From the NCBI GenBank assembly GCA_028289585.1, contig JANQPI010000042.1:186001-250000 (forward strand): DNA of 64,000 nt, written 5' to 3'. Numbering within the stretch: the stretch's first letter is position 1; the number at the start of each line of letters is the position of its first letter. Source of the DNA: Candidatus Zixiibacteriota bacterium (GTDB taxonomy: Bacteria; Zixibacteria; MSB-5A5; GN15; FEB-12). The position numbers and the translations under genes were made by a program. This document shows, one piece after another, positions 35,249-44,840 of this stretch. Below the pieces are notes generated by a model that was not told the origin of the DNA, did not search any database, and saw nothing but the letters and a program-made list of their open reading frames with translations.

Positions 35249-37039
35249 TTACGGCCCGGCAACCGGGCCTTCACGCTCCCAGGTCGGCGGCAACTCGATC
35301 GGGTCGGAGAGCGTCTCCTGCTGCCTAATACCAAATCGAACGTAGAGCGAATCACGAGTCGCAAAGAACGTGTCGCGGTAATGCGTGGTTCGGAGGGTAC
35401 GGCTGATGTCCCCCCTTACGGACTCGTAATTGGCATCGAGACGGGTCGCATTCTTGGCAATCAGCGCCCATCGTCCGGACTCAATCCTCACCGGTTGCGA
35501 TACCTGTCCAACCCGGATACCCAAGGCTGCTCCGTAGCGCAGCTGATCAAGATCGTCACGACCAACCCACCCCAACTCGGTCACTTGAAGCGACTGATCC
35601 AACTCGGAAAATTCCTCCAGAAGCTCCGTGAGCGATCGCCCGGTCGCAGCCTGATCCGCCATGAATACGGCCAGCGCCGAGTCGCCCGTTGTCAACTCGG
35701 TCAGGTTCAGTGGCTGAGGATTACGGAACGAGTCGATTCTCGCCTCGTAGTATGCCTGCATCTCCTCCTCGGTCGGTCGGTAGGCACGGTCGAAGGTTGC
35801 CAGGCTGAGCACCGACTTGATTCGGCCCCGACGAATAACGTCTTCGGCGACCCGGACTTCAGCAAGCGTGTCGATTCCCAGGTCGCGAGCATGCTGGATC
35901 AGCGCCAGGCGCTCCCCAGCAACGGCGAAGAGTTCCGCTTTCTGAGCACTGTCAGTATTAGCCACCTGTGACTGAAGACGAATCAACTCTTCGATCGACT
36001 TTACCTGCATACCCCAGATACTGTCGCGGTCATTCACAACAGCCACCAGCGAGGTGTCGTGGACCCAAAGGAGATTGGTATCCCAATAGACCGGACGCAC
36101 CGCAACGCGCATGGCAGATCGAAGGGAGTCGGTAATCGCCGTGATCGCTTCGGTTTGCCGCTGATCCACGATCGAGTTTTGAGCCGCCGTGAAAACAGAC
36201 GGCGTGTCGAGGGGTACCACCTGTTCATCGATTCGATTGAGAACTTGAATGATGTGCCACCCCTGAGCCGTGAAAAACGGCTCGGACACATCGCCAGAAC
36301 CCAATGCGAACGCGATGGAATCAAAGGGATCGACATACTGCCCACGGCGCGACCAACCGAGATAGCCACCTCGATCTCGGCTTGAGACATCGTGCGAGTA
36401 ACCCTGAGCCAGAGCAGGGAACGGGAAACCAAGCTGCAGAAGTCGGTAGAGGTAGTACGACATGTCGTAGGTGAACGCCGTCACCGCCTCACGGGTCCAG
36501 CCGCGAAATGCGACCGAGTCCGGCCCCAGGGCGACTTGCCGCGGGCCGAGCAACAGGTGAAGAATCTCAACCTGATCCTCGATGCGAAACTGGTCCTGAT
36601 TCTCCTCCCAGTACGCCCGGACGTCCGCGGTATCCCACGAGATCGTGTCGCGCACGGCGCGTTCCCACATCTGCTCAACGAGGTAGCCACCGTAGATCCG
36701 ATCGTAGTCACGCCACTGTGGCGGATGGTTGCGAATATCGACCGTTGCCGCTGAGAGCCACAACAGCGAGTCCACGACGATAGAATCGGCGACCCACTGA
36801 AGTTCATCGATCGGTACGATGCCACCATTGGCTGCTCGGTTGGTTACCAGGAGGCGGGAGAGAAACTCACGATAGGACAACTCGTACCCGTTGTTGCCAC
36901 TAAACAGAGGGCGGTCCGGAGCAACCTCAGAAGTGGCGGGCGCCGGTCCGCCACAGCCGAAAAAGCCGACCGCAAGGCCGATCACGATCGCTAAGGCCGT
37001 GCCGCCCTTCACGATGGACGGAAATCTTGATGTTTTCAT
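35249..37039 (-). CDS. Peptidyl-prolyl isomerase lipoprotein with two parvulin-like domains
   Basis: About 596 residues with a lipoprotein signal (GLAVGFFGC), a SurA-like N-terminal helical part, a parvulin domain (QVEILHLLLGPRQV through RGGYLGWSRRGQYV to FFTAQGWHIIQV) and a second, more diverged parvulin-like segment (LNLTELTTGDS to ELGWVGRDDLDQL). It is anchored in the envelope and probably folds outer-membrane or secreted proteins. ATG 37039 is used because it begins the lipoprotein signal; the frame is open to 37075. It lies 50 bases after the histidine kinase gene and abuts the lipid kinase gene. Confidence 0.8.
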   Translation of the reverse strand: MKTSRFPSIVKGGTALAIVIGLAVGFFGCGGPAPATSEVAPDRPLFSGNNGYELSYREFLSRLLVTNRAANGGIVPIDELQWVADSIVVDSLLWLSAATVDIRNHPPQWRDYDRIYGGYLVEQMWERAVRDTISWDTADVRAYWEENQDQFRIEDQVEILHLLLGPRQVALGPDSVAFRGWTREAVTAFTYDMSYYLYRLLQLGFPFPALAQGYSHDVSSRDRGGYLGWSRRGQYVDPFDSIAFALGSGDVSEPFFTAQGWHIIQVLNRIDEQVVPLDTPSVFTAAQNSIVDQRQTEAITAITDSLRSAMRVAVRPVYWDTNLLWVHDTSLVAVVNDRDSIWGMQVKSIEELIRLQSQVANTDSAQKAELFAVAGERLALIQHARDLGIDTLAEVRVAEDVIRRGRIKSVLSLATFDRAYRPTEEEMQAYYEARIDSFRNPQPLNLTELTTGDSALAVFMADQAATGRSLTELLEEFSELDQSLQVTELGWVGRDDLDQLRYGAALGIRVGQVSQPVRIESGRWALIAKNATRLDANYESVRGDISRTLRTTHYRDTFFATRDSLYVRFGIRQQETLSDPIELPPTWEREGPVAGP

Positions 37040-37089
37040 AGGCGCTAGGGTACGAGCCCCTGCGCATTGTGGCAAGTCGGAAGGAGGAG

Positions 37090-38784
37090 TCAGGCGATTG
37101 CGTACCTCTCCGCTGATTCTTTCGTCTCATCCCCGATCGGGTCGCTGGTCACCGCCAGGTCGAGAGTGAAACGTGCCCCACCATCGGGATGATTATCGAC
37201 ATCAATCGCAAGCTGGAGTGACGTTGCGATTCGATGAACGATCGCCAACCCCAAACCGGTTCCACCGCGCTTGGTAGAGAAAAACGGTTGGAAAAGTTGC
37301 TGCCGAATCTTGTCGTCCATTCCTGGGCCGGTATCGACTATTTCCAACCGCCAGCGATCGCTGCTGCCTTCAGCCGGAGGAAGCAGACGGACCGACACAG
37401 TGCCGGCTTCACGGCCAATCGCTTCGCAGGCATTCAGCAGCAAGTTGAGGAGAAGCTGGCGGAGCAACGTCTCATCGGAAACGATCGTGGGAATAGGTGC
37501 GGGAAGGTGCATCTGAAGTGCGATCGCCGGATGATAGTGATCATGATGACGAACCAGTTCAAACAACTCGCCGATCAGATCGTCAATCGCCAGCGGACTG
37601 ATCTGCGGCTGATCGATACGAGCGTACGTCAGGAACTGATTGAGAATGTCCGTAAGACGATCAGATTCCTTAACGATCAATGACATCAGCCGGGCATTCT
37701 CTCCGGTTGGGAGTAGCTCGCCCTGGAGGACCTCAACCGACCCGGATATCGCAGCCAACGGATTTCGAATTTCGTGCGCGATTGACGCTGAGAGCTCACC
37801 CACTGCGGCAAGACGATCGGCTACCCGGACTTTTGCTTCCAGTTCCTTTGCCTCGGTCAGGTCGGAAAAGATCGAGATGACACCGCGGACGGTTCCATCC
37901 GACTCCGTCAGTACCGACGTTGACAGACCCACCGGCAGCGCGACACCAGTGCTGTCGGTGATTTCGATTTCCCGACGGGGATGTTCAAGCCGACCTGCCA
38001 CGCCATCCATGAGCACCTCGGCGAACTCCGGCATCCGATCATGGAAGACTTCCTCACAGTGCCGACCCCGGACAATTTCTTCCGAGTAACCGAGAATACG
38101 TTCAGCGGATTTGTTGAAGAAGATGAGTTTCCCCTCCGCATCGACCGACAGCAGACCTGACGTCAGATGGCGGAGAATGTCATCAGTCTCCAGGCGGGCG
38201 CGGTGGAGGGCTCGTGAGGTATCCAGCAGCCGCTGATCCTGGTGCCAGAGTCGTTCGGCGAAGTATCCCGCGACAAACGCGACCAGGTACATCAGCAGCA
38301 TCTGTAGGAACACGGGATAGAAGAGCTGGTCCTCGCTCGCCAGAACGCCGCGCCAGGAGGGCATGACCGACTGCTGATCCGGCGACATCAGGCCAAACCA
38401 AACGACCACCGCATAGGCAGCTGACGCCGCCGAGGCGATCCCCAACGTTCCTGCCATCCGATAGGCAAGTGCAGCGGACAGAATCGAGAGGACAAACAAG
38501 GGCGTCAGGGGCGATTGTACGCCGCCACTGTAAGCGACCATCGCGGCGATCAGGATCACCTCAGTGAGCAGCTGAGCCGTTAACGCAATCGATGTCAGGC
38601 GATGGGATCGCTGCGCCCGGGTCGTGGTGACGGTCGCCAGCGCGAGGGTCGCCAGGGCATAAGCAATCAGGGGCACCAAGACCGTGACCGGCAGACGCAA
38701 CCACAGCAGCGACGCAAGCGTGAGTAACCCGAAGCTGATCAGCCGAAGGGGCAGGTACCAGCGCGGGAAGCGTTTGGAACGCAT
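37090..38784 (-). CDS. PilS/NtrB-like sensor histidine kinase
   Basis: About 564 residues: six hydrophobic helices (to about residue 180), a PAS domain (LSVDAEGKLIFFNKSAERILGY), the HisKA H-box ASIAHEIRNPLAAI, and an HATPase domain with N-box LLNLLLNACEAI, G1 DTGPGMDD and G2 GGTGLGLAIV. This is the layout of PilS, which controls pilin transcription through a sigma54 activator. Location directly after pilB-pilT-pilC supports that reading, but no PilR gene is in the window. The ATG lies beyond a 9-bp hairpin separating it from pilC; an in-frame TTG at 38814 lies in that hairpin loop and is less likely. Confidence 0.8.
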   Translation of the reverse strand: MRSKRFPRWYLPLRLISFGLLTLASLLWLRLPVTVLVPLIAYALATLALATVTTTRAQRSHRLTSIALTAQLLTEVILIAAMVAYSGGVQSPLTPLFVLSILSAALAYRMAGTLGIASAASAAYAVVVWFGLMSPDQQSVMPSWRGVLASEDQLFYPVFLQMLLMYLVAFVAGYFAERLWHQDQRLLDTSRALHRARLETDDILRHLTSGLLSVDAEGKLIFFNKSAERILGYSEEIVRGRHCEEVFHDRMPEFAEVLMDGVAGRLEHPRREIEITDSTGVALPVGLSTSVLTESDGTVRGVISIFSDLTEAKELEAKVRVADRLAAVGELSASIAHEIRNPLAAISGSVEVLQGELLPTGENARLMSLIVKESDRLTDILNQFLTYARIDQPQISPLAIDDLIGELFELVRHHDHYHPAIALQMHLPAPIPTIVSDETLLRQLLLNLLLNACEAIGREAGTVSVRLLPPAEGSSDRWRLEIVDTGPGMDDKIRQQLFQPFFSTKRGGTGLGLAIVHRIATSLQLAIDVDNHPDGGARFTLDLAVTSDPIGDETKESAERYAIA

Positions 38785-38799
38785 GAGGAACGATCCGGA

Positions 38800-38827
38800 G
38801 ACCGGCGGAGACAACGCCCCGCCGGTC
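38800..38827 (-). other. Intercistronic hairpin between pilC and the PilS-like gene
   Basis: A perfect 9-bp inverted repeat (38800-38808 and 38819-38827, GACCGGCGG/CCGCCGGTC) has a 10-base loop and no T-run on the minus strand. It may be an RNA-processing or stability element rather than a terminator. Confidence 0.5.
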
Positions 38828-38837
38828 GGATCAGGTG

Positions 38838-40034
38838 TTAGATCTTGCCAATGATGTCGAACATCGGCAGGTACATGGCGATAAGAATACCACCGATGAC
38901 CGCACCCATGAAGACAATGATAATCGGCTCGATGATTGAGGTCAGTGCGGCGACCGCTTCGTTGACCTCTTCATCATAGAAATCTGCAATCTTGTTTAGC
39001 ATCTCGTCGAGGCCACCAGTCTTCTCACCGACACCGATCATCTGAACAACCATCGGCGGGAAGACTCCGGTCTCTTTTAGCGGGCCGGTGATCGTATCAC
39101 CCTCGGCGATCGCCAGGACTGATTTGTTGATCGCTTTTGAAACAACCAGGTTACCGGACGTTTTGGCGGTAATCTCAAGCGCATCAAGAATCGAGACACC
39201 CGATGAGAGCAGTGTCGACAGTGTCCGCGTGAAACGTGCCACCGAAGACTTACGGACGAGATTTCCGATGACCGGCATATTGATCAAGACACGGTCGACC
39301 ATCAACGCTCCCTGCGGAGTCTGCTTGTACCAGACAAAGAGACCAGCCAGCACAATCAGTCCGAGGAACATGTACAGAATGTTTGCCTGCAGGAAGTTCG
39401 AGAGTCCCAGAACAATCTGCGTGGGAGCCGGCAGTTCGGCACCAACACCCGTGAACATCTTGGCAAAGACCGGTACGATGAAGGTTAACATACCGACGGT
39501 TACACCCGCGGCGACAACGACAACCACCGCCGGATAGACCATCGCACCTTTCACCTTCCGGATCAGTGCATCGGCCTTTTCACGATAGACCGCAAGACGA
39601 ACGAGAATCGCATCGAGAGCACCACCAACCTCACCTGCCTCAACCATGTTGCAGTACAACTGGTCGAATACTTTGGGGTGACGGTTCAGGGCCTCAGAAA
39701 GCGTCGCTCCCCCCTGGACGGCATCTTTGATATCCGTCACAATCTTGGCCAGTTCTTTGTTCTCTGACTGAGACGAAAGAATCTCAAGACACTGAACCAT
39801 CGGGAGGCCGGCACCAATCATGGTGGCGAACTGTCGCGTGAACCGCGAGATTTCGACCTTCTTGATACCCGTTCCGATCTTGATGTTGAGATCGGCGGCT
39901 TTGCGATTAATCGACTGAACGACGATCCGATTCTGGCGCAAGACCCGTTCCAGGTCTTCCTTCGAATTCGCCTTCATCGACCCGTTCACCGCGGCTCCGG
40001 CGAGGGTCTTTCCTTTGTACTCAAATACCGGCAT
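38838..40034 (-). CDS. pilC: Type IV pilus inner-membrane platform protein PilC
   Basis: A 398-residue protein of the GspF/PilC family with two T2SSF domains (about 65-195 and 270-390) and three membrane helices (near 170, 215 and 370). The pattern GEVGGALDAIL in the first half recurs as GEKTGGLDEML in the second, as expected. PilC couples the assembly and retraction ATPases to the growing pilus. It follows pilT by 21 bases. Length and motifs are typical. Confidence 0.95.
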   Translation of the reverse strand: MPVFEYKGKTLAGAAVNGSMKANSKEDLERVLRQNRIVVQSINRKAADLNIKIGTGIKKVEISRFTRQFATMIGAGLPMVQCLEILSSQSENKELAKIVTDIKDAVQGGATLSEALNRHPKVFDQLYCNMVEAGEVGGALDAILVRLAVYREKADALIRKVKGAMVYPAVVVVVAAGVTVGMLTFIVPVFAKMFTGVGAELPAPTQIVLGLSNFLQANILYMFLGLIVLAGLFVWYKQTPQGALMVDRVLINMPVIGNLVRKSSVARFTRTLSTLLSSGVSILDALEITAKTSGNLVVSKAINKSVLAIAEGDTITGPLKETGVFPPMVVQMIGVGEKTGGLDEMLNKIADFYDEEVNEAVAALTSIIEPIIIVFMGAVIGGILIAMYLPMFDIIGKI

Positions 40035-40055
40035 GGCTCATCGGTCCTTTCCGAA

Positions 40056-41132
40056 TCACGCGAAGGCGGGTTGCTTGCCCCGCGACAGCATCTCGGAGAG
40101 CTCCTGGGTGTTTCCGGAGTACGCCATCGCATCGTTCAGCGTAATCTTCCCGGTCGTATACAGTTCAGCCAGAGACTGATTCATCGTCTTCATTCCAAAC
40201 TTCTGCCCCGCCTGAATCATCGAGTACAGCTGAGCAATTTTGTCATCGCGAATGATTGCGCGAATGGCAGGGGTTGAGATCATGATCTCCATCGCCATCG
40301 CTCGCCCCCCGCCAATCTTCGGGATCAGCTGCTGCGAAACGACCGCCTGCAGCGAGAACGAAAGCGCGACCCGAATCTGCTCCTGCTGATTGCTGGGAAA
40401 GACATCAACGATACGATTGATCGTTTCAGCGCAGGAGTTAGTGTGCAGCGTGGCGAAGGCAAGGTGACCGGTTTCGGCAATCGTAATGGCCGACTCGATC
40501 GTTTCAAGATCGCGCATCTCACCAACCAGAACGACATCCGGATCCTCCCGCAACGCGTACTTCAACGCGGAGGAGAACGACTCGGTATCAGATGACACTT
40601 CGCGTTGGTTGATCAGTCCCAGTTGATGGCGGTGGAGATACTCAATCGGATCCTCGACGGTCAAGATATGGACCGGACGCTCTCGATTGATCTTATCGAT
40701 CACAGCGGCCAGTGACGTCGACTTTCCGGAACCGGTCGGACCCGTGACCAGCACGAGACCGCGCGGGAGGTTCGCAAACTCCGAAATGACTTTGGGGAGG
40801 CCCAGCTCCTCGAACGTCTGCACCTTGTACGGAATCTGACGGAGAACAACCGCTACGTTGCCACGCTGCATAAACATGTTGGCGCGGAAACGACTCATCG
40901 ATTCGATGCCGAACGAGAAGTCGAGTTCTGAATTCTGCTCGAAGCGAAGCTTCTGTTTCTCGTTGATCATGGAATAGGCGAGCTTACGCGTCTGTTCCGA
41001 CGTGAGAATATCCTGCTGGAGCCGCTGCAGCTTACCATCGACCCGAATAACCGGCGGCGCCCCCGCGGTCAGATGGAGATCGGAAGCATTCATCTTGACC
41101 ATATGTTCCAACAGCTCGCGTAACGAGAGCAT
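40056..41132 (-). CDS. pilT: Twitching-motility ATPase PilT
   Basis: A 358-residue retraction ATPase. Walker A GPTGSGKSTSLAAVI is near residue 131, the Asp box reads DPDVVLVGEMRDLETI, the His box region HLAFATLHTNS is present, and AIRAIIRDDK corresponds to the PilT-specific AIRNLIRE motif. It powers pilus retraction. The ATG is preceded by GAGGAG. A small inverted repeat CGGCAC-TG-GTGCCG (41146-41159) lies just before that ribosome-binding site. Confidence 0.95.
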   Translation of the reverse strand: MLSLRELLEHMVKMNASDLHLTAGAPPVIRVDGKLQRLQQDILTSEQTRKLAYSMINEKQKLRFEQNSELDFSFGIESMSRFRANMFMQRGNVAVVLRQIPYKVQTFEELGLPKVISEFANLPRGLVLVTGPTGSGKSTSLAAVIDKINRERPVHILTVEDPIEYLHRHQLGLINQREVSSDTESFSSALKYALREDPDVVLVGEMRDLETIESAITIAETGHLAFATLHTNSCAETINRIVDVFPSNQQEQIRVALSFSLQAVVSQQLIPKIGGGRAMAMEIMISTPAIRAIIRDDKIAQLYSMIQAGQKFGMKTMNQSLAELYTTGKITLNDAMAYSGNTQELSEMLSRGKQPAFA

Positions 41133-41255
41133 GGGCGTAACTCCTCGGCACTGGTGCCGATTTCGGGTGCAATCGGGCCTTTCTGGAGTTATCGGCGTTG
41201 AGGGGCAATAGCTTGATGGGAAAGGGCGGACGCGGGCAGGAAAGGAGTCAGACGG

Positions 41256-42950
41256 CTAGGCGGACGTGACGGCAAAGACCTCTTCGAGCGAGATAATCCC
41301 CTGTTTCATCTTATCGACAGCGGCCATTCTCAGGGTGAACATCCCTTCCTCCATGGCGACCTTACGAATCTCGGTATCGGAGGCTTTGTCGAGAATCAGC
41401 TTCTCGATCTCCGCGCTGATCGGCATCACCTCGTAGATACCGGTTCGGCCTGATTTGCCGGTGTTATTGCACTGACTGCATCCCTTGCCGGAGAATGCCC
41501 GGATACCGCGAAGCATCTCCTTGGGGACATTGAGGCTCTCGACAACTTCGGGGGTCAGATTGATCTCTTCTTTGCAGTTTGAACAGATCTTCTTCGTCAT
41601 GCGCTGGGCCATGATCAACTGAGTCGCCGATGCTACCAGATAGTTCGGCGTCCCCATATCGATCAGGCGAGTTACCGACGACGGCGCATCGTTGGTATGC
41701 AGCGTCGAGAAGACTAAGTGTCCCGTCAGCGCGGCCTTAATCGCGATCTCGGCCGTCTCGGCATCACGAATCTCACCGACCATGACGATATCCGGATCCT
41801 GACGGAGGAAGGATCGAAGAGCGGCGGCAAACGTCAGACCGATCTCGGACCGGACGGCCACCTGGTTGATTCCCTCAAAGTTGAACTCAACCGGATCCTC
41901 GGCCGTCATGATGTTAACGTCAATTGAGTTCAACTGGGCTAATGCCGAATAGAGCGTGGTTGTCTTACCCGAACCGGTAGGACCGGTCACCAGCACAATA
42001 CCGAACGGCGATTTGATCTTCTTCTCGAACTTCGAGAGGTCTTCCTTTCGGAACCCCAACTTGGTCATATCGACCTTCAGCGCCTGGGGATCGAGAATTC
42101 GCATAACGACCTTCTCACCAAAGATCGTGGGCAGACACGAGACACGAAGGTCAACCTTGCGACCGGCAATCTTGATCTTGATGCGACCGTCTTGCGGCAG
42201 ACGACGTTCAGAAATGTCAAGTTCCGCCATGATTTTGATACGTGAAACGATGGCGGCGCGATACTTGAACGGGAGAGGCGACATCTCCTGAAGTTCGCCG
42301 TCGATACGATAGCGAACACGAATCTTCCGTTCGTACATCTCGAAGTGGATGTCCGAGGCACCCATACGGATCGCATCACCAATGATCGAATCGACGAGTT
42401 TGACCAGCGGCTTGTCTTGAATCTGTGACATGAGATCCGATTCCGTCGGACCGTCGTCAGATTCAACAACCTCAATCCCACTCGAGTCATCAAGGTCAGC
42501 GAGCGCGTCGGAGAGCGACCCACCGTCGCGGTAATGCAGATCAATCGCCTTCTCGATCGCACTTTCAGGAGAAATGACCGGCTGAACGGTACAGCCAGTG
42601 ATAAACTTGATCGCATCGAGAACGTAGATGTTGTTCGGATCGGAGACAGCAACCAGCAGCGTCTTATTGATCTTGCTGACCGCAATGACTTTGAACTTTC
42701 GGGCGATATCGAGAGGAATGAGCTTAACGATGTCGGGATTGAGTTCGACATCGGAAAGACGGAGCGCGCCAATCTTGAGGTGCTTGCCGATAAAGCTCGC
42801 CAGCTCCTGCTCGGATTGGATAGCACCAATCTCGACCAAGACTGATTCGAACTTTTTCTTTTTTTCGCGGACGAGGTTGAGCGCCTGTTCGCTCTGTTCG
42901 GGAGTGATAACTCCCGCCTCGACCAGCATCGCACTAAGCTCGGTGGACAC
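41256..42950 (-). CDS. pilB: Type IV pilus assembly ATPase PilB
   Basis: About 564 residues: an N-terminal MshEN-type domain (to about 150), an ATPase domain with Walker A GPTGSGKTTTLYSAL, an Asp box DPDIVMVGEIRDAET, and a four-cysteine zinc site (CSNCKEE and CSQCNNTG). It drives pilus extension. GTG 42950 has AAGGAG 8 bases upstream; the GTG at 42956 is only 2 bases from it and is less likely. It precedes pilT by about 120 bases and follows the roadblock gene at 43026. Confidence 0.95.
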   Translation of the reverse strand: MSTELSAMLVEAGVITPEQSEQALNLVREKKKKFESVLVEIGAIQSEQELASFIGKHLKIGALRLSDVELNPDIVKLIPLDIARKFKVIAVSKINKTLLVAVSDPNNIYVLDAIKFITGCTVQPVISPESAIEKAIDLHYRDGGSLSDALADLDDSSGIEVVESDDGPTESDLMSQIQDKPLVKLVDSIIGDAIRMGASDIHFEMYERKIRVRYRIDGELQEMSPLPFKYRAAIVSRIKIMAELDISERRLPQDGRIKIKIAGRKVDLRVSCLPTIFGEKVVMRILDPQALKVDMTKLGFRKEDLSKFEKKIKSPFGIVLVTGPTGSGKTTTLYSALAQLNSIDVNIMTAEDPVEFNFEGINQVAVRSEIGLTFAAALRSFLRQDPDIVMVGEIRDAETAEIAIKAALTGHLVFSTLHTNDAPSSVTRLIDMGTPNYLVASATQLIMAQRMTKKICSNCKEEINLTPEVVESLNVPKEMLRGIRAFSGKGCSQCNNTGKSGRTGIYEVMPISAEIEKLILDKASDTEIRKVAMEEGMFTLRMAAVDKMKQGIISLEEVFAVTSA

Positions 42951-43025
42951 CGGCACCTCTCCTTGTCAGCTCATCGCGGCCGCTGCGTGGTGAAACCGGC
43001 AACAGACCGAGCCCCACTCGCTGGT

Positions 43026-43517
43026 CTAGTCCTGAAAGATGTCGTCCAGCTTGCTTGATGCGGCGTCGGTGAAGTCACCGCTGAGCTGCTGCTGGCGCGA
43101 CGATTCCTGTCCCCCCTGTACGGACTCGAAGATTTTGGCGAGTTCGGCTGACGTTTCCTTCGCGTACAGACGGACCATCCCGATCGTCGTCCGATCATCA
43201 AAAATCACCACCAAAATCGAACGTTCGCCCACGATCGACATGTGGATATGGTCTTTCTTGCCCTGGTGGAACAGAACCGAGAACTCAGGCTCACCCACCA
43301 GCTTGGCGATCTCCTTGGTTGACGCGAACGACCCGGCCAGCAACGCCGCCAGCGCGGTCGTATCGAGCGAGTGCGTGAAGCCTTGACGGGTGATGAGATG
43401 CCCGTCTTTGTCAACCAGCAGAGCGCATTTCGCCTCCGCCCCCTTGAGCATGCGACTCATCAGGGCGTCGATCTTGTTTATCTCCTCCTCATAGAGGATC
43501 AAGCTGTCGTCACTCAT
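43026..43517 (-). CDS. Roadblock/LC7 protein, MglB-like
   Basis: A 163-residue Roadblock/LC7 domain protein (about residues 10-125) with the usual pattern: ALLVDKDGHLITRQG, the helix TTALAALLAGSFASTKEIAKLVG, and the strand SILVVIFDDRTTIGMVRLYA. A Gln/Ser-rich tail of about 35 residues follows. MglB-type proteins are GTPase-activating partners of MglA, whose gene lies 17 bases upstream, so this is the best MglB candidate of the four Roadblock proteins here. GGAGG precedes the ATG. Confidence 0.88.
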   Translation of the reverse strand: MSDDSLILYEEEINKIDALMSRMLKGAEAKCALLVDKDGHLITRQGFTHSLDTTALAALLAGSFASTKEIAKLVGEPEFSVLFHQGKKDHIHMSIVGERSILVVIFDDRTTIGMVRLYAKETSAELAKIFESVQGGQESSRQQQLSGDFTDAASSKLDDIFQD

Positions 43518-43534
43518 TCGTGCCTCCAGGACCG

Positions 43535-44470
43535 TTATTTCTTACCAAAGAGCCGCGAGAAGAACCCGCGCTTCTTCTTGGGACGCTCGCGTAATGACGG
43601 CGCCATCTGGGGAGTCGCTTCTGATTCGGTTTCCGCGGTCGCAGCCACATGAGTTTCAGCCGTCGGCGTGGGTTCGTCGACGGTCGCTGCGGCCTCCGCA
43701 ACTGCCGGTTCTTCCGGAGTCACCACCGGCATCTTTCCAGTACCGCTGCCCGGGTAGGGTCGGTACGCCGCGTCGTCGCGGGCGGTCTCAGCCACCGGAG
43801 GAGCTGGAGCGGTCGCCACTCCACCGCTGGCGGATGCTGCCACCGGTTGCTCGACGGCGGTAACCGCGGGAGCCCGCCGGGGAACAGCCGACTGTTTCGC
43901 TTTTTCCAGCACCAACTTGATGATCAACTTGAGCGTATCGAAGACGCCGTTCCCGACTGTCGCCGACGCCTCGAAGTACGGACGGCCCTGCGGGTTGAGC
44001 TGCTTTTCCAGATCCTCGACCGACATCACACCGGGGAGGTCGCGCTTGTTGTACTGAATAACCAGCGGTAGCTCACTCGGGTCGTAGCCGTATTCGCGCA
44101 GGTTCTCTTCGAGATTGGAGAGCGACTCAATATTCTCGTCCATTTTGTCCGGCTGAGAATCGGCGACAAAGACGAGACCGTCGACTCCACGTAGCACGAG
44201 TTTTCGCGTGGCGTTGTAATAGACTTGGCCTGGGACCGTGTACAACTGGAACTTCGCGGTCAGGCCGTTGATCGAACCGATGTTGATCGGCAGGAAGTCG
44301 AAATAAAGGGTCCGATCCGCTTCCGTGGCCAACGAGATCAGCTTCCCACGAGAGTTCTGCGGAACCTTGCTATGGACATACTGAAGGTTCGTCGTCTTCC
44401 CCGACAAGCCGGGTCCGTAATAGACGATCTTGCAGCAGACCTCGCGAGCGGAATAGTTTATTGAGACCAT
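43535..44470 (-). CDS. mglA: MglA-type small GTPase with long C-terminal extension
   Basis: The first 195 residues are an MglA-family Ras-like GTPase: P-loop YGPGLSGKTTN (from 18), TVPGQVYYNATRKLVLRG with the MglA-typical switch region, and the base-specificity motif NKRD (about 141). A roughly 115-residue Ala/Pro/Glu-rich tail follows and ends in a strongly basic amphipathic segment, KKKRGFFSRLFGKK. MglA sets the cell pole for type IV pili and gliding motors; the pilB-pilT-pilC genes lie just downstream. The tail is not part of typical MglA (about 195 residues) and looks like a membrane-binding helix on a flexible linker. Confidence 0.92.
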   Translation of the reverse strand: MVSINYSAREVCCKIVYYGPGLSGKTTNLQYVHSKVPQNSRGKLISLATEADRTLYFDFLPINIGSINGLTAKFQLYTVPGQVYYNATRKLVLRGVDGLVFVADSQPDKMDENIESLSNLEENLREYGYDPSELPLVIQYNKRDLPGVMSVEDLEKQLNPQGRPYFEASATVGNGVFDTLKLIIKLVLEKAKQSAVPRRAPAVTAVEQPVAASASGGVATAPAPPVAETARDDAAYRPYPGSGTGKMPVVTPEEPAVAEAAATVDEPTPTAETHVAATAETESEATPQMAPSLRERPKKKRGFFSRLFGKK

Positions 44471-44498
44471 GACGTATTCAGCTTCCGTTTCGTTCGCG

Positions 44499-44840
44499 TC
44501 AGGCGGTGACTTTCAGTTTGCTGATAGCATTCTTAATCTCAAGACGCACCAGCCCGATGTTGACCTCGGTCTCACATGTCACCACGAGGATTCCGAGTCC
44601 GGCATCGCTGAAAAACAGCTTGGCGTTATCCGCCTCGATCGTCACCTGGGACAGAGGACTCGTATGCAGACGGTCCAGCGACTTCTGCACGTTGCTCGTG
44701 ATCGACGCGGCCAACGCACCGACGGTTTCCCCTTCGAATCCCTCGGACAGATCGGCTGCGATGACAATACCATCGTTTCCAACCACCATCGATCCGGTGA
44801 TTCCGGGTGTCTTGTTGAGTTCGCTTAACACCTCATACAT
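44499..44840 (-). CDS. Roadblock/LC7 domain protein (single domain)
   Basis: A 113-residue protein consisting of one Roadblock/LC7 domain. It starts MYEVLSELNKTPGITG, contains GMVVG-type strands (SMVVGNDGIVIAADL), the helix GETVGALAASITSNVQKSL, and the strand GILVVTCETEVNIGLVRLEI. The ATG lies 8 bases inside the end of the membrane-Roadblock gene, so the two are translationally coupled; the in-frame extension to 44903 is rejected. It lies 28 bases before mglA and may form a heterodimer with its neighbours or act as an MglA regulator. Confidence 0.85.
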   Translation of the reverse strand: MYEVLSELNKTPGITGSMVVGNDGIVIAADLSEGFEGETVGALAASITSNVQKSLDRLHTSPLSQVTIEADNAKLFFSDAGLGILVVTCETEVNIGLVRLEIKNAISKLKVTA

